Source: Oscillospiraceae bacterium (GTDB lineage: Bacteria > Bacillota > Clostridia > Oscillospirales > Acutalibacteraceae). Taken from it: a stretch of 64,000 nucleotides of DNA. The stretch is taken from assembly GCA_003538135.1 (NCBI GenBank), contig DPOR01000017.1, positions 69,606 to 133,605 on the forward strand. The letters run 5' to 3'. The notes below the pieces were generated by a model, which saw nothing but the letters and a program-made list of their open reading frames with translations, searched no databases and had not been told where the DNA came from. Of this stretch, positions 24,920-33,463 are shown one piece after another. Positions within the stretch are counted from its first letter, which is position 1; each line of letters starts with the position of its first letter. The position numbers and the translations under genes are program-made.

Positions 24920-26044
24920 TTATTTGACTATCGCATCGACTGTTCTCTCGGCGCTTTTGCCGTCGAAAACGTCAAAATTGAACTCCCTGAATTTCTCCTG
25001 CCTGTCTTTTCCGAAATCTTCGCTCGCTATCATATCGAGCAGGCCGCCAAAGGTTTTCGCCGTTTTGCCCGGCACATAGTCCTCATAGCTGAAAAAGAAC
25101 GAGCGCTCGCGCTCATATTCTTCAAGATCGAACGCATAGAAAAGGCAGGGCTTTTTGAGCAGGACAAAGTCCATGCATATCGAGGAATAGTCGGTTATCA
25201 GCAGGTCGCATATCCGGACAAGTTCGCCGACATCCGGGTATCCCGTCATATCTATTGCACTCTCGCCCGCGTCCACTTCGCCCGTATGCACCTGCGGATG
25301 CAGTCGGATAAGCAGAGCATATTCGTCGGAAAAGCGCTCTGAAAATTTTTGCGCATCGAAATTTTTCATTATCTCGCCGTCGCGCTTAGGGTCGTCGCGG
25401 AAGGTAGGGGCATAGAGCGCGAGCTTCTTTCCCCTGCACTGCGGATACTTTGCATCGAAATCCGTCCGGAGCTTTTCCGTGTCGCAAGGGGCAAAAAATC
25501 TGTCCGTCCGCGCGCTTCCCAAGGGCAGCACACGCTCCTCCGGCAGGTCAAACGCCTTGGCATAATACGGCACGACATTCTTCGACGAGCAAACCGCGTG
25601 GGTATAGCGCTTGCAGCAGCGCTTCTCAAGCTCCTCTATTTCGGGAGGCAGAGCCGAGCAGAGCCCGAAACGCTTGAACACGCCCTCGGCGTGCCAGAGC
25701 TGGACGACCTTCGTCTGCGGGCTGAGCTTAATATAGGCGAGGGGCATAAAATTGTCGTTTAAAAAGACATACTGCGCCGTTGCGAGGCGGTATGAGCTGA
25801 CGAAAAAGAACCTGAACGCGCCCTTGATGAGCTTCGCGGGATTCTTTGAAAGCTCGATATCGCGGCGGGTTATGAGCTTTATGTCATAGCCTCCGCGCCT
25901 CTCAAGCTCCGCCTTGACCGCGCCGAGAGAATCGTTAAAATCGGCGTTGTGCGGAGATACCAAAGCCACCCTTCCCCTTTTGACAGGGAAAAGGCGGCAT
26001 ATTCTGAATATCACTGCGTAGATAGTATAAAACAGCTTTTTCAT
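24920..26044 (-). CDS. CDP-glycerol/CDP-ribitol polyol-phosphate transferase family protein
   Basis: 374 residues of the CDP-glycerol glycerophosphotransferase family (TagB/TagF/TarL type), which moves polyol-phosphate units from CDP-polyols to a lipid-linked wall polymer at the inner membrane face. A basic hydrophobic N-terminus (MKKLFYTIYAVIFRICRLFP) suits peripheral attachment. Family motifs are VQLWHAEGVFKRFG near 113 (usual WHGTPLKKLG), LYAPTFRDD near 208, and TDYSSICMDF near 285 with the following YERERSFFFSYEDYVPG. At this length it is a TarB/TarF-sized rather than long-chain polymerase. As tarI and tarJ are just upstream, ribitol-phosphate is the likely unit. Its start overlaps the tarJ stop by one base. 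Confidence 0.88.
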   Translation of the reverse strand: MKKLFYTIYAVIFRICRLFPVKRGRVALVSPHNADFNDSLGAVKAELERRGGYDIKLITRRDIELSKNPAKLIKGAFRFFFVSSYRLATAQYVFLNDNFMPLAYIKLSPQTKVVQLWHAEGVFKRFGLCSALPPEIEELEKRCCKRYTHAVCSSKNVVPYYAKAFDLPEERVLPLGSARTDRFFAPCDTEKLRTDFDAKYPQCRGKKLALYAPTFRDDPKRDGEIMKNFDAQKFSERFSDEYALLIRLHPQVHTGEVDAGESAIDMTGYPDVGELVRICDLLITDYSSICMDFVLLKKPCLFYAFDLEEYERERSFFFSYEDYVPGKTAKTFGGLLDMIASEDFGKDRQEKFREFNFDVFDGKSAERTVDAIVK

Positions 26045-27069
26045 TATTTATCCCAATCGATAACGGTCTTGCCGAAGTTTCTCATATAATCGGCGTTGAA
26101 TGCCTTATGGATATCCGGGATGCTGCGAACCTTGAACTCGTCGCCGATGAGGTTTTCGAGATAGTGGCCGACCTCCGGATGATCCTTGAAAATCTGCATG
26201 GTACGCAGGAAGTCGCTCCTGCCGCTGCGCGAAGAGCCGAAGAGATTGAGACCCTTTTCGAGCACCATTCTCGTGTTGATATCGACAAAGTTCTCGCTGA
26301 CGCCCATGAGAGAAATGCTGCCCTCGGGCTCGATGAGGTCTATCATCTGATTTATCGCGGGTCTTGAGCCGGGGCCGCCGACACACTCGAATGCGTGGTC
26401 GATTGATACGCCCTCGGGCACCGCGTCAACATGGAAGGTCTCTTTCGCAAAGGTGAAGAAATTGAGCTTGTCCTCAAGCGTGCCGAAGATATAGAGCTCG
26501 GCCTCGGGATAGAGGTAATGCAGCATCAGGGCGGTTATGAAGCCGACGTTTCCGTCGCCCCATATGCCTATTCTGCGGCGGTTCACATTCGCAAACTTTT
26601 CAAAGCGCGATATGGACTGCACGCTGACGCTCACAAGCTCGGAGAACGACGCTACGCGCATATCGAAGCCGTCGGGCACCTTTACAAGGCGGTCGTGAGG
26701 CATCTGGATATAGTCGCGCATAAAGCCGTCATAGCCGCTCGAGCAGAAGTGACTCGAACGAAGATAGTTTTCCGCGATGACAGGATCCTTTTCGGTGGGC
26801 GTATTGGGGATGGGAATCAGCATATCGCCGACCGAAAATTCGCCGCTCGGGTCATATATGACCTCGGCAACGCACTCGTGAATAAGCGCCATGGGCAGCT
26901 TCTTCATCAGTATGTTGAGCTGGCGCAGTCCCTGATAATAGCGCTGATCGGCCTTGCATATTGACATCTTGACAGGACGGAGAATGACCTCGTTTTTCGA
27001 AAGGTCTATTTCTTTATACGCCGTGTCGATAAGCTTGGGCGCTATGAGCTGATATACTTCGTTTATCAT
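26044..27069 (-). CDS. tarJ: Ribitol-5-phosphate dehydrogenase, NADPH-type (TarJ-like)
   Basis: 341 residues of the zinc-type medium-chain dehydrogenase family, specifically the TarJ/Bcs1-reductase branch that reduces ribulose-5-phosphate to ribitol-5-phosphate. Seen in the sequence: MSICKADQRYYQG with the first ligand Cys near 38, HECVAEV with the His near 64, the Rossmann IGIWGDGNVGF near 167 and a GGPGSRPAINQMIDLI block. The next enzyme, tarI, is the upstream gene and overlaps it by four bases, so the CDP-ribitol pathway is a coupled pair. Confidence 0.92.
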   Translation of the reverse strand: MINEVYQLIAPKLIDTAYKEIDLSKNEVILRPVKMSICKADQRYYQGLRQLNILMKKLPMALIHECVAEVIYDPSGEFSVGDMLIPIPNTPTEKDPVIAENYLRSSHFCSSGYDGFMRDYIQMPHDRLVKVPDGFDMRVASFSELVSVSVQSISRFEKFANVNRRRIGIWGDGNVGFITALMLHYLYPEAELYIFGTLEDKLNFFTFAKETFHVDAVPEGVSIDHAFECVGGPGSRPAINQMIDLIEPEGSISLMGVSENFVDINTRMVLEKGLNLFGSSRSGRSDFLRTMQIFKDHPEVGHYLENLIGDEFKVRSIPDIHKAFNADYMRNFGKTVIDWDK

Positions 27070-27782
27070 TTTTCAACAACCCCCAGAAGTGCGTTTGCAA
27101 CTTTGAGATCATAGGTGTAGGTTATTTTGATATTGAACACCTCGCCGTCAACAATGCGGACGGGCTTGTTTTTTATAGTGTAGATTTTACAAGCGTCCGT
27201 AAGCGTGTTCTTCTCGTCCTGCGTGAGGCTGTCAAGCACGCTCTCAAGCTCCTTGATTTTAAACGACTGCGGAGTCTGACCCTGATAGAGCTCGCTGCGG
27301 GTCGGGATGCTGCTGACGCTCATACCGTCCTCGCTGCGGACAATGGTATCCGTTGCGGGAATGACGGTATCGCACGCGCCGTATTTCTCGGCCGTCTCGA
27401 TATTTTCCGATATTATCCTGTGGGTGACAAACGGACGAACCGCGTCATGAGTAACAATGACGCTGTCTGAGTCAATGTCAAAATTGTCATTGACAAACTT
27501 GAGCGCATTTTCGAGAGTTCCGTTTCTTGTCGCGCCGCCCTCGACTATGCTTATCTTCTCGGCTATTTCGGCGCCGAGATATTTTTTCACTATATCCCTT
27601 GTGTGGGCTATCCACGCCTTGGGGCAGAGGACTATTATACGGTCTATCCCGGGGTTGACGACAAACTTCTCTATCGTATGGACTATTATCGGCTTTGAGC
27701 CGAGCTGGAGATACTGCTTGGGCATATCTGCACTGCCCATTCTGCTGCCGATTCCGCCGGCAAAAATTGCTCCTATGACCAT
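27066..27782 (-). CDS. tarI: Ribitol-5-phosphate cytidylyltransferase (TarI, IspD-like)
   Basis: 238 residues. It would make CDP-ribitol from CTP and ribitol-5-phosphate. The nucleotidyltransferase loop is IFAGGIGSRMG, followed by PKQYLQLGSKPIIVHTIEKF, THDAVRPFV near 112, and the YQGQTPQSFK block near 170, which matches staphylococcal TarI closely and is different from typical IspD. Coupled to tarJ (4-base overlap), which settles TarI over IspD. Confidence 0.93.
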   Translation of the reverse strand: MVIGAIFAGGIGSRMGSADMPKQYLQLGSKPIIVHTIEKFVVNPGIDRIIVLCPKAWIAHTRDIVKKYLGAEIAEKISIVEGGATRNGTLENALKFVNDNFDIDSDSVIVTHDAVRPFVTHRIISENIETAEKYGACDTVIPATDTIVRSEDGMSVSSIPTRSELYQGQTPQSFKIKELESVLDSLTQDEKNTLTDACKIYTIKNKPVRIVDGEVFNIKITYTYDLKVANALLGVVEK

Positions 27783-27800
27783 CTGAAAAACACCCTTTCT

Positions 27801-28547
27801 TTATTTTGTTCCCTTGACCATGCGGTCGTAGATATCGCAGACCTCGTCGCTCGTTCCGGAGGCAATCATCTTGCCGTGGTCGAGGATTATGGCCTTGTTG
27901 CAGAGTCTGCGCACCTGTTCTGTCGAGTGCGAGACAAAGAGCACCGTTACATTGTTTTCAAACATCGACATGACCCTTTTCTCGCTCTTTGCTCTGAAAC
28001 GGGCATCGCCGACGGAGAGCACCTCGTCGAGGATAAGCACCTGCGGGTCAACCGCGGTTGCTATCGCAAAGCCGAGACGCGCGCGCATACCGGAGGAATA
28101 GTTCTTGACCGGTACATGCATAAAGTCCTTGAGCTCGGCAAACTCGACTATCTCATCGTAGCGCTCCTCGATGTACTTTCTCGAATAGCCCATCGTTGCG
28201 CCGTAGAGATAGACGTTTTCCTTGCCTGTATAGTTCATGTCAAAGCCCGCGCCGAGCTCGAGCAGAGGGGCGATAACTCCCCTTGTCGTGACCGTGCCCT
28301 TTGTGGGCTTGAGAACACCCGCAACGGTCTTTAAAAGGGTACTCTTTCCAGCTCCGTTGAAGCCGAGCACACCGAGTCTCTCGCCTCTTTCGATCTGGAA
28401 GTTGACATCGGTCAACGCCCAGAAATCGTCGTATTTGAGCTTGCGCGTGACAAGCTTTATGAAATATTCCTTGAGATTGTCTACCTTTTCCTGATTCTGA
28501 ATGAATCTGATGCTGACATGATTTACGTCAACCATTACGTCGCCCAT
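27801..28547 (-). CDS. Polysaccharide/teichoic acid export ABC transporter ATP-binding protein (TagH/Wzt-like)
   Basis: 248 residues. Walker A GFNGAGKST near 62, the family-specific GVIAPLLELGAGFD near 92, signature YSSGMRARLGFA near 145, Walker B VLILDEVLSVGD near 167, switch FVSHSTEQVR near 200. This is the TagH/Wzt/RfbE type. It ends without the C-terminal carbohydrate-binding domain found in Wzt proteins or the TagH tail. Start ATG 28547 has GGGAGGG seven bases upstream. The permease gene lies 15 bases before it. Confidence 0.93.
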   Translation of the reverse strand: MGDVMVDVNHVSIRFIQNQEKVDNLKEYFIKLVTRKLKYDDFWALTDVNFQIERGERLGVLGFNGAGKSTLLKTVAGVLKPTKGTVTTRGVIAPLLELGAGFDMNYTGKENVYLYGATMGYSRKYIEERYDEIVEFAELKDFMHVPVKNYSSGMRARLGFAIATAVDPQVLILDEVLSVGDARFRAKSEKRVMSMFENNVTVLFVSHSTEQVRRLCNKAIILDHGKMIASGTSDEVCDIYDRMVKGTK

Positions 28548-28562
28548 AATTACGCCCTCCCA

Positions 28563-29375
28563 TCAGATGTGCAGGATGAAATCATCCTGCTTCTTGTAGA
28601 ACACCAGCACGCCTATGAGCAGCATAACTATGCTGAAAACGGCCGAGTAGATTATATGATGCGGATTCATCGCCCTGCCGAAAAGCACACAGTCTCTGAA
28701 CATCGAGACTATCGAGTAGAGCGGGTTCGCCATGAGCGCATACTGTGCATACTTGTTGGTTATGCGCAGGGTCTCCACATCATAGAATATGGGAGTCGCA
28801 TAGAACAGCAGCATACAGAAAACCTCGTACATATACTCGACATCCTTGAAGAATACCTCCATGGTGCAAAGTATCATTCCCACGCCCACGCAGAGCACAA
28901 AGAGAATAATTATCGGCACAAAGGAGAGGAATATATACGGAGTCAGGCGCATGGCGGTGTCGGTGAATATCAGATAATAGCCCATAACAAAAACCAGCAC
29001 CAGAAGCGAGATGAGGAATGTTATGAAGTTGGAGGTGACATTCGCCATGGGGTATATGTACTTCGGCACATACACCTTCTTTATGACCGACGCACTGTTT
29101 CTTATAGAGCGCATGGCGCGCTTGGTCGCCTGCGAATAGAACTCGTAGAGCAGACGGCCGCAGAGCAGGTACACGGGATAATTGAGAACCTTCGACTCAT
29201 CATGTCCGAAGATATTTCCGAAGATGAACGCGAGCACGATCATCGTCAAAAGCGGCTGAAGGAATGTCCAGAACATACCGAGAACCGAGTTTCTGTACTG
29301 CAGCTTGATGTTCTTGCGAACTATTTCGCCGAAAAGAAAGCGGTACTTATAAAAGTTCTTGAAGTATTTCTTCAC
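28563..29375 (-). CDS. Polysaccharide/teichoic acid export ABC transporter permease (TagG/Wzm-like)
   Basis: 270 residues from the GTG at 29375, chosen because GGAGG lies eight bases upstream; a longer reading from 29390 would place the start on the SD itself. Six hydrophobic segments and the ABC-2 pattern: RKNIKLQYRNSVLGMFWTFL near 25, PVYLLCGRLLYEF near 80, and NPLYSIVSMFRD near 220. It should flip or export a lipid-linked wall polymer with the ATPase encoded next. Confidence 0.92.
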   Translation of the reverse strand: MKKYFKNFYKYRFLFGEIVRKNIKLQYRNSVLGMFWTFLQPLLTMIVLAFIFGNIFGHDESKVLNYPVYLLCGRLLYEFYSQATKRAMRSIRNSASVIKKVYVPKYIYPMANVTSNFITFLISLLVLVFVMGYYLIFTDTAMRLTPYIFLSFVPIIILFVLCVGVGMILCTMEVFFKDVEYMYEVFCMLLFYATPIFYDVETLRITNKYAQYALMANPLYSIVSMFRDCVLFGRAMNPHHIIYSAVFSIVMLLIGVLVFYKKQDDFILHI

Positions 29376-29380
29376 CCGAA

Positions 29381-30145
29381 TCACCTCCACTTTCTCATAT
29401 AGTAGAACATCGAACGGATATGGACGAACAGGAGCCTTAAATTATACTTTGACTCCCTCTCCCACTCGTGATAGACAACAACCTCGGGATCGAATACCGC
29501 ACGGGCATATTTGCGCACGGTGCGGGTTATGTCGCTGTCCTCAAAATAGAGGAAATAGCCCTCGTCGAAGCCGCCGATTTTGCGGAACAGCTCCGTCCTT
29601 ATCATGAAAAAGCAGCCGGATGCGTTTTCAATGTCAAAGGGCTTTGTATAGTCCTCGTCGAGCATTGCATATTCGCGCAGGAGCTTGCTCGGTTTTTCCT
29701 CGTTGCGCAAGCGGCTCGCGAAAAGATACTTTATTTTCGGGTCGCGCTTGCCGAGAATCTGCATACGCCCGTCGGGGAAGCATATTTTCGGGCCGAGCAG
29801 CCCGATATCCTCATGCTCCTCGAGATAATCCGCAAGCGCGGATATTGCGTCGTCCCTCACCGTGATATCCGGATTTATGACGACGTGGTACTTTGAATCA
29901 AGTCTGTCGATTATGAGATTATGACCCGCTCCGAAGCCGGTGTTTCCGGCGTTGCGGATAAGCTCAAGCTGCGGGTAGTTCTGCTCGATAAACTCGGGGG
30001 TGCCGTCGGTTGAGGAGTTGTCCACAACGTAGAGCTTAAAATCGGCACGGGTAAATTCGAGCAGAGAGTCAAGGGTCTTTTTGATAGAATGCATATTGTT
30101 GTGCGTCACTATGCATCCGGTGACCTTATATCTTCCCAATTTCAC
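29381..30145 (-). CDS. Glycosyltransferase family 2 (rhamnosyltransferase-like)
   Basis: 254 residues, GT-A fold: CIVTHNNMHSIKKTLDSL near 10, VVDNSSTDGT near 40, NTGFGAGHNL near 68, the metal-binding NPD near 92, and a catalytic-region GGFDEGYFLYFEDSD near 192. This layout is that of GT2 enzymes making rhamnose-containing or O-antigen-like glycans. The start is uncertain: GTG 30145 is only one base from AGAGGT, while TTG 30139 has better spacing. The permease gene follows within six bases. Confidence 0.87.
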   Translation of the reverse strand: MKLGRYKVTGCIVTHNNMHSIKKTLDSLLEFTRADFKLYVVDNSSTDGTPEFIEQNYPQLELIRNAGNTGFGAGHNLIIDRLDSKYHVVINPDITVRDDAISALADYLEEHEDIGLLGPKICFPDGRMQILGKRDPKIKYLFASRLRNEEKPSKLLREYAMLDEDYTKPFDIENASGCFFMIRTELFRKIGGFDEGYFLYFEDSDITRTVRKYARAVFDPEVVVYHEWERESKYNLRLLFVHIRSMFYYMRKWR

Positions 30146-30182
30146 ACCTCTTTAAATGCTGATGCAGGCTTTTCGTTCGGCG

Positions 30183-30884
30183 TCAGTCTGCGTTTTTAAA
30201 GCGCAATATGTCTCCTACCATGTGAATGCGCCAGGATAGCTTCTGAACGGCGGTGGTTTTGCCGCCCGTTACGTTGCCGCCGTGGCAGCGGTGCTTTATC
30301 AGCGGCTCATATATAAACTCAACCTTGCCCTTTAACTCGGCGTTGAGTCCTATCCACCAGTCGTGCATGGCGAGATCCTTCGGGAACGGCATGAACGCCG
30401 GCTCGAAATCGCGCCTGAACGCCATGCAGCAGCCCATGTATGAATTCTTCACGAAGTTTTTGACGAATCCCCTCTTCGAGCCGTTGAGACTGAAGAAGGA
30501 CTCGTCTGTGACATTCAGTTCCCCGTCTGTCATCACGGCGTCATGCAGAATAACATCCGCGCCGTTTTCAAACGCTTTCATAACACGCTCAACCTTGTTC
30601 GGGAGCCATACGTCGTCCTGATCACACAGGAAGATAATATCCCCCGAACAGTTGAGAATAGCGTTTTCAAAATTTCTGCATACACCCTCGCCCGTGCCCT
30701 CGACATATCTTACGCGCGCGTCATATGCCGAATAGAACTCGACCGTCTCGCGGGTTCTGCCCGCGGGGTTGTCGTCGCTGACGACTATCTCGCCGTCCTC
30801 ACCGAGCTGAGGGAGTATGGATTCTATCTGTTCTCCTATATATTTCTCGCCGTTATACGCGGCAAGAGCAACCGATATCTTCAT
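30183..30884 (-). CDS. Glycosyltransferase family 2
   Basis: 233 residues: SVALAAYNGEKYIGEQIESI near 4, VVSDDNPAGRT near 34 (usual SDDGSTD), FLCDQDDVWLP near 86, and a HDWWIGLNAE segment near 175. Belongs to the wbbL/wcaA-like GT2 group. It begins three bases after the lysS stop with no strong SD of its own, so it is probably translated by coupling to lysS. Acceptor and donor cannot be inferred. Confidence 0.87.
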   Translation of the reverse strand: MKISVALAAYNGEKYIGEQIESILPQLGEDGEIVVSDDNPAGRTRETVEFYSAYDARVRYVEGTGEGVCRNFENAILNCSGDIIFLCDQDDVWLPNKVERVMKAFENGADVILHDAVMTDGELNVTDESFFSLNGSKRGFVKNFVKNSYMGCCMAFRRDFEPAFMPFPKDLAMHDWWIGLNAELKGKVEFIYEPLIKHRCHGGNVTGGKTTAVQKLSWRIHMVGDILRFKNAD

Positions 30885-30887
30885 ATA

Positions 30888-32834
30888 TCAATAGAGCTTT
30901 GCGCCCGCGGGGATGCGGTCGGAGACCATGAGAAGATTGAGTCTCTCCTCGCCCTCCTCCGAATGTACGGCGGACATCAGCATTCCGCACGAATCTATGC
31001 CCATCATGGGTCTGGGCGGCAGATTTGTTATGGCGATGCAGGTCTTTCCGACAAGCTCCTCGGGCTCGTAGTAGGCATGGATACCGCTTAAAATAACGCG
31101 GTCTGTACCGGAGCCGTCGTCGAGCACGAACTTGAGCAGCTTCTTGCTCTTGGGTACTGCGGTGCACTCCTTGACCTTGACTACTCTGAAGTCGGACTTG
31201 CTGAACGTCTCGAAATCGACAAAGTCCTTAAAAAGGGGCTCTATCTCGACCTTAGAGAAGTCTACTGTCTCGGGAGCTTCTTCCTCTTTTTCTTCAATCA
31301 CGACCGTCTTCTTAGAAGCGTCGCCGTCGAGCGACTTCATCGTCGGGAAGAGCAGAACGTCGCGGATAGAGTAGCTGTCCGTCAGGAGCATGGCGAAGCG
31401 GTCGATGCCGATACCTATGCCGCCTGTCGGGGGCATACCGTATTCGAGAGCCATGAGGAAGTCCTCGTCGGTGTGGTTAGCCTCATCGTCGCCGGCGGCA
31501 AACAGCTCCTCCTGAGCCTCAAAGCGGCCGCGCTGGTCGATGGGGTCATTGAGCTCGGAGAAGGCGTTGGCCATCTCGCGGCAGGTTATGAACAGCTCGA
31601 AGCGCTCGGTATAATCCGGGTCATCGGGCTTTCTCTTTGCAAGCGGGGATATCTCAACCGGGTGCTCAGTAATAAAGGTCGGCTGAACGAGCTTCTCCTC
31701 GACATATTCCTCGAAGAAGAGGTTGAGCAGATCGCCCTTCTTATGTCTCTCCTCGAACTCTATGCCGCGCTCCTTTGCGAGCGAACGGGCGGTTTCCAGA
31801 TCTATTTCCGCAAAGTCGACGCCGGAATATTTCTTGACGGCCTCGACCATCGTCATGCGGGCAAAGGGCTTTGAGAGGTCTATCTCCACGCCGTCATAGG
31901 TGACGACCGCGGTGCCGAGCACCTTGAGAGCGACGGTTCTGTAAAGCTCCTCGACAAGATCCATCATGCCGTGGAAGTCGGTATATGCCTGATAAATCTC
32001 AAGGAGGGTAAACTCGGGATTATGGCGCACGTCGAGTCCCTCGTTTCGGAAAACTCTGCCCATCTCGTAGACTCTCTCAAGTCCGCCGACTATGAGGCGC
32101 TTGAGGTAGAGCTCGAGGGATATGCGCAGGTTCAGATCCTCGTTGAGAGCGTTGTGGTGGGTCACAAACGGACGTGCGGCGGCGCCGCCCGCATTCTGAA
32201 CAAGAATGGGCGTCTCGACCTCGATGAAGTCCTTGGAATCGAGATAGTTTCTTATCTCGCGGATTATCAGGCTTCTTTTTATAAATGTATCCTTGACGTC
32301 GGGGTTGACTATGAGGTCAAGGTAACGGCGGCGATAGCGGGTATCGGTATCGCGCAGACCGTGGAATTTTTCGGGCAGCGGGAGCAGTGACTTCGTCAGC
32401 AGGCGAAGTGCGGTTGCGTGGATGGATATCTCGCCCCTGCGGGTTTTGAACACCGTGCCGCGCACCTCGAGGATGTCGCCGATATCCCATTTCTTGAACT
32501 TTGCAAAGGTATCCTCGCCGACATCGTTTATACGCACATAGACCTGAATGCGGCCCGAGCGGTCACGGATATCGATGAAGTTCGCCTTGCCCATATCGCG
32601 CCTTGACATCATTCGTCCGCATATAGAGACCTCCTTGCCCTCCATAGCGTCGAAATTGTCGACTATTTCCTGTGCGTGGGCGGACTGATCCGCGGTCGTT
32701 ATTTTGAACGGATCCTCCCCTGCGGCGCAAAGCTCGTTGAGCTTGTCCAGGCGAATCTGACGCAGGGCGTTTATGTCCTCCTGAGTCTCTTCGCTCTCTG
32801 CGGAGGCGGGGTTGGTGTTTATCTCATCCGGCAT
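30888..32834 (-). CDS. lysS: Lysyl-tRNA synthetase (class II) with extra C-terminal tRNA-binding domain
   Basis: About 648 residues from the ATG at 32834 (AAGGAG nine bases upstream; an in-frame GTG at 32843 is too close). The first ~505 residues are a complete class II LysRS: anticodon OB-fold (KEVSICGRMMSRRDMG), motif 2 GRVFRNEGLDVRHNPEFT, and motif 3 GIGIGIDRFAML. After the usual end a Glu-rich linker leads to a ~110-residue domain (KSDFRVVKVKECTAVPKSKKL to SDRIPAGAKLY) of the Arc1p/Trbp111/MetRS C-terminal tRNA-binding type. Usual bacterial LysRS is ~500 residues. It lies 38 bases after greA and three bases before a glycosyltransferase. Confidence 0.95.
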   Translation of the reverse strand: MPDEINTNPASAESEETQEDINALRQIRLDKLNELCAAGEDPFKITTADQSAHAQEIVDNFDAMEGKEVSICGRMMSRRDMGKANFIDIRDRSGRIQVYVRINDVGEDTFAKFKKWDIGDILEVRGTVFKTRRGEISIHATALRLLTKSLLPLPEKFHGLRDTDTRYRRRYLDLIVNPDVKDTFIKRSLIIREIRNYLDSKDFIEVETPILVQNAGGAAARPFVTHHNALNEDLNLRISLELYLKRLIVGGLERVYEMGRVFRNEGLDVRHNPEFTLLEIYQAYTDFHGMMDLVEELYRTVALKVLGTAVVTYDGVEIDLSKPFARMTMVEAVKKYSGVDFAEIDLETARSLAKERGIEFEERHKKGDLLNLFFEEYVEEKLVQPTFITEHPVEISPLAKRKPDDPDYTERFELFITCREMANAFSELNDPIDQRGRFEAQEELFAAGDDEANHTDEDFLMALEYGMPPTGGIGIGIDRFAMLLTDSYSIRDVLLFPTMKSLDGDASKKTVVIEEKEEEAPETVDFSKVEIEPLFKDFVDFETFSKSDFRVVKVKECTAVPKSKKLLKFVLDDGSGTDRVILSGIHAYYEPEELVGKTCIAITNLPPRPMMGIDSCGMLMSAVHSEEGEERLNLLMVSDRIPAGAKLY

Positions 32835-32872
32835 TTTTTTCACTCCTTGGATTTATGTGAGCTGTGCTTTTT

Positions 32873-33355
32873 TTACTTTGACTTTGCAATGCTGAGTATC
32901 TTGAGCTGGAGAACCTTTCCGGTAGGCAGCTGAACGTCAACGATATCGCCCTTGCGGTTGCCGATGAGTGACTTGCCTATGGGCGACTGGTCGGAGATTA
33001 TGCCCTGAGCGGGATTCGACTCGCTGGGGCCGAGGATAGTGTACTCGCTCTTCTTGCCGTTCTCGACATTTTCGACCTTGACCTTCGAGCCGGGATGAAC
33101 CACGCCCGCATTCAGGTTGTCCTCATCGAGGATGTTGGCGTTGCGGATATCGTTTTCAAGGCGGGCAATCTTTGCCTCGAGCTTCGCCTGCTCGTTCATC
33201 GCCTCGTCATACTCGGAGTTTTCGGAAAGGTCGCCGAAGGAACGCGCAACTTTTATACGCTCGGCTATCTCATCTCTGCCGGTGGTTTTGAGCTGCTCGA
33301 GCTCCTTCACCTTGGCATCGTAGCTCTCTTTTGTCAATACGATCTGCTTTTCCAT
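32873..33355 (-). CDS. greA: Transcription elongation factor GreA
   Basis: 160 residues: an N-terminal coiled coil (about 5-75) with the catalytic acidic tip near 40-48 (ARSFGDLSENSEYDEA), then the FKBP-like C-terminal domain with SPIGKSLIGNRKGD near 122. It stimulates RNA polymerase to cleave backtracked transcripts. A consensus promoter precedes it, and no terminator separates it from lysS. It is the first gene of the likely greA-lysS-polymer operon. Confidence 0.98.
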   Translation of the reverse strand: MEKQIVLTKESYDAKVKELEQLKTTGRDEIAERIKVARSFGDLSENSEYDEAMNEQAKLEAKIARLENDIRNANILDEDNLNAGVVHPGSKVKVENVENGKKSEYTILGPSESNPAQGIISDQSPIGKSLIGNRKGDIVDVQLPTGKVLQLKILSIAKSK

Positions 33356-33434
33356 TTTAAGGCCATCCTTCTTCCTTAAATTTTAAAAATTGATACGCCA
33401 AGCGCCTTTTCAGGCACTTATCCATAATATTGTT

Positions 33435-33463
33435 ATTATATTCATTTTATCGCCTGTTGTCAA
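33435..33463 (-). promoter_or_regulatory. sigA promoter of the greA-lysS-polymer operon
   Basis: Minus strand TTGACA (33458-33463), 17-base spacer, TATAAT (33435-33440): full consensus. The -35 overlaps the stop codon of the preceding gene (33460-33462). Confidence 0.88.

Noticed and set aside
32835..32872. T-box or other leader upstream of lysS
   Set aside because: The greA-lysS gap is only 38 bases and holds just the ribosome site.
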